Part shown: positions 62,765-64,000 of the stretch, one piece after another
How positions within the stretch are numbered: position 1 is the stretch's first letter
Layout: every line of letters begins with the position of its first letter
From: an uncultured Clostridia bacterium
Lineage (GTDB): Bacteria > Bacillota > Clostridia > Christensenellales > UBA1242
NCBI GenBank assembly: GCA_934746645.1
Contig: CAKVFE010000001.1
Span: 558,001-622,000, forward strand
DNA length: 64,000 nucleotides
Reading direction: 5' to 3'
Notes under the pieces: model-generated
What the model saw: the letters and a program-made list of their open reading frames with translations, nothing else
What the model was told of the DNA's origin: nothing
The model's database searches: none
Made by a program: the position numbers and the translations under genes

Positions 62765-64000
62765 TTATTCTACTGTTACTGATTTTGCTAGGCTTCTTGG
62801 TTTGTCGGGATTGTTGCCCAATTTTAGACTAGTAAAATAAGCTATTAGTTGCATATACACTACTGCAACAAGTGGAACATACTCTTCGTCTACATTAGGT
62901 ATAATTATTTCTTTAAATATTTTGTTTTCATAATTAAGTTTGGTGCGACTTAATACTATAACTTTACCACCACGAGTAGTAACTTCGTTGATGTTGCTTA
63001 GTGTTTTTTCTTTTACCATTTCTTGTGTCACAAAAGCAAAAACAAATTGGTCTTTATCTATTAGCGATATTGTTCCGTGTTTAAGTTCGCCAGCTGGATA
63101 TGCTTCACAATGGATATAAGATATTTCTTTCAATTTTAGACTTGCTTCTAGTGCCAAATAATAATCCAAATTACGACCTATCATATATATGCTTTGACTA
63201 TCTTTAATATTGTCTGCAATCTGATTACATAAGTCCGTGATTTTGTTGTTTTTTATTATATTGGATACATTGACAAGATTTTTGCTTTCTTCAAGTATTA
63301 TATCTGTATTGTCTGTATGCACTGCATTGATATATGCCGACAAAAGATAAAACATAGCACATTGACAATTGTATGCTTTAGTACTTGCTACAGCGACTTC
63401 TTTGCCTGCTGATGTATAAAGGCAATAATCAACTTCATAACAGATACTACTATTTTTTACATTGGTTATAGCAACAGTAGTAAGCCCATACGCTTTACTC
63501 ATTTTTACTGCTTTTATAGTGTCTGCAGTTTCGCCACTCTGACTTACAAAAATAGCTAAAGTGTTTTTATGTGGTTTGAAGTTGTTGTATCTAAACTCAC
63601 TGGCTATCTCAACATCGACTTTTATACCACATCTATTTTCAATTATTCTTTTACCAATAAGTCCTGCGTGATATGCTGTTCCACAACCAATAATCAATAT
63701 GTTTTTAGTCTTCTTAATTACCGATTTAGGCAATGCCTTTTTTATTTTGTCAAAACTATTATATTTGACTACAGTATTAACAATACCTTGTGGGATTTCG
63801 TTGATTTCTTTAATCATATAATGGCTATATTGTCCCAACGGATTGTCTACAATAGTGTTATCTTTTTTAACCTTTTCAAGTTTAAGAAGTTGTAAATCTT
63901 TATCAAATATACTTACGCTCCCTTTTTTTACTACAGCATAACTATAGTTGGGCAAAATATACAGACTATCTACTCCTTCTACACTATTGATATCCGAACA
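62765..64000 (-). CDS. glmS: Glucosamine-fructose-6-phosphate aminotransferase, isomerase domain (partial)
   Basis: 412 codons visible; the frame is open at the window edge, and the N-terminal glutaminase domain lies outside. The fragment has two SIS domains: 'GCGTAYHAGLIGKRIIE' and 'SQSGETADTIKAVKM' in the first, 'IGRNLDYYLALEASLKLKEISYIHCEAYPAGELKHGTISLID' in the second, and the C-terminal 'NPDKPRSLAKSVTVE' that closes the active site. It makes glucosamine 6-phosphate for peptidoglycan. A glmS ribozyme, if present, would be beyond the right edge. Confidence 0.93.
   Translation of the reverse strand, partial: CSDINSVEGVDSLYILPNYSYAVVKKGSVSIFDKDLQLLKLEKVKKDNTIVDNPLGQYSHYMIKEINEIPQGIVNTVVKYNSFDKIKKALPKSVIKKTKNILIIGCGTAYHAGLIGKRIIENRCGIKVDVEIASEFRYNNFKPHKNTLAIFVSQSGETADTIKAVKMSKAYGLTTVAITNVKNSSICYEVDYCLYTSAGKEVAVASTKAYNCQCAMFYLLSAYINAVHTDNTDIILEESKNLVNVSNIIKNNKITDLCNQIADNIKDSQSIYMIGRNLDYYLALEASLKLKEISYIHCEAYPAGELKHGTISLIDKDQFVFAFVTQEMVKEKTLSNINEVTTRGGKVIVLSRTKLNYENKIFKEIIIPNVDEEYVPLVAVVYMQLIAYFTSLKLGNNPDKPRSLAKSVTVE

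Overview
The window is a chromosomal stretch from an AT-rich, low-GC bacterium, most likely an uncultured anaerobic member of the Bacillota (Firmicutes). Evidence: strong AGGAG-type ribosome binding sites, short intrinsic terminators after most genes, and Bacillota-type families (YwaF/TMEM164-like, YfhO, YitT, RsgI-middle-domain, Veg-like, BaiN/HI0933). Stops are mainly TAA, but TAG and TGA are also used (TGA closes the flavoprotein gene at 2756), so the code is standard. No prophage, insertion sequence, CRISPR array or rRNA operon is visible. The window looks like core chromosome with many orphan membrane and lipoprotein genes.

Layout. 1-12.7 kb: end of a glycosyltransferase, a DUF2726-like protein, two overlapping flavoproteins, a MacB/FtsX-type ABC exporter, two divergent YwaF-like membrane proteins, and a YfhO-type protein. 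13.0-13.5 kb: a structured dispersed repeat, then a minus-strand tRNA-Arg(ACG) transcription unit with a long hairpin-rich leader. 13.7-20.7 kb: an unknown coiled-coil protein, a TtcA-like tRNA thiolase, and an operon of minimal SufC-SufB with ribokinase and nucleoside hydrolase. 20.8-28.9 kb: surface and membrane proteins, including a 33-residue coupled mini-protein and an 1150-residue repeat protein, plus signal peptidase I. 29.3-29.7 kb: tRNA-Arg(TCG), preceded by three hairpins that copy the first 10 nt of the tRNA. 29.8-43.3 kb: HD hydrolase, acetyltransferase, YitT, a beta-helix protein, two unknown soluble proteins, a HAD phosphatase, and a TetR-controlled ABC-2 exporter. 43.5-50.7 kb: an encapsulated-ferritin-like protein, HAD and GNAT pair, HicBA, a lipoprotein, YjjX-like NTPase, a Ca/Na antiporter, and a deoxyribonucleotidase. 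50.7-53.5 kb: a ribosome-mediated histidine attenuator, with a 12-residue leader peptide containing three His codons, ahead of an M20 peptidase and hisS. 53.5-64 kb: small unknown genes, a Nudix protein, a zincin-like protein, a Veg-like protein, gyrA, gyrB and the 3' part of glmS.

Most notable: (i) the His-codon leader attenuator on histidyl-tRNA synthetase, where Bacillota usually use a T-box; (ii) two tRNA-Arg units, each with a ~190-230 nt leader made of consecutive hairpins, one a tandem array of acceptor-stem mimics; (iii) a two-copy intergenic element of ~145 bp whose variable arms keep base pairing although their sequences differ; (iv) a two-gene minimal Suf system; (v) an orphan encapsulated-ferritin-like protein. 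These readings come from sequence inspection only. No database searches, folding or alignments were run.
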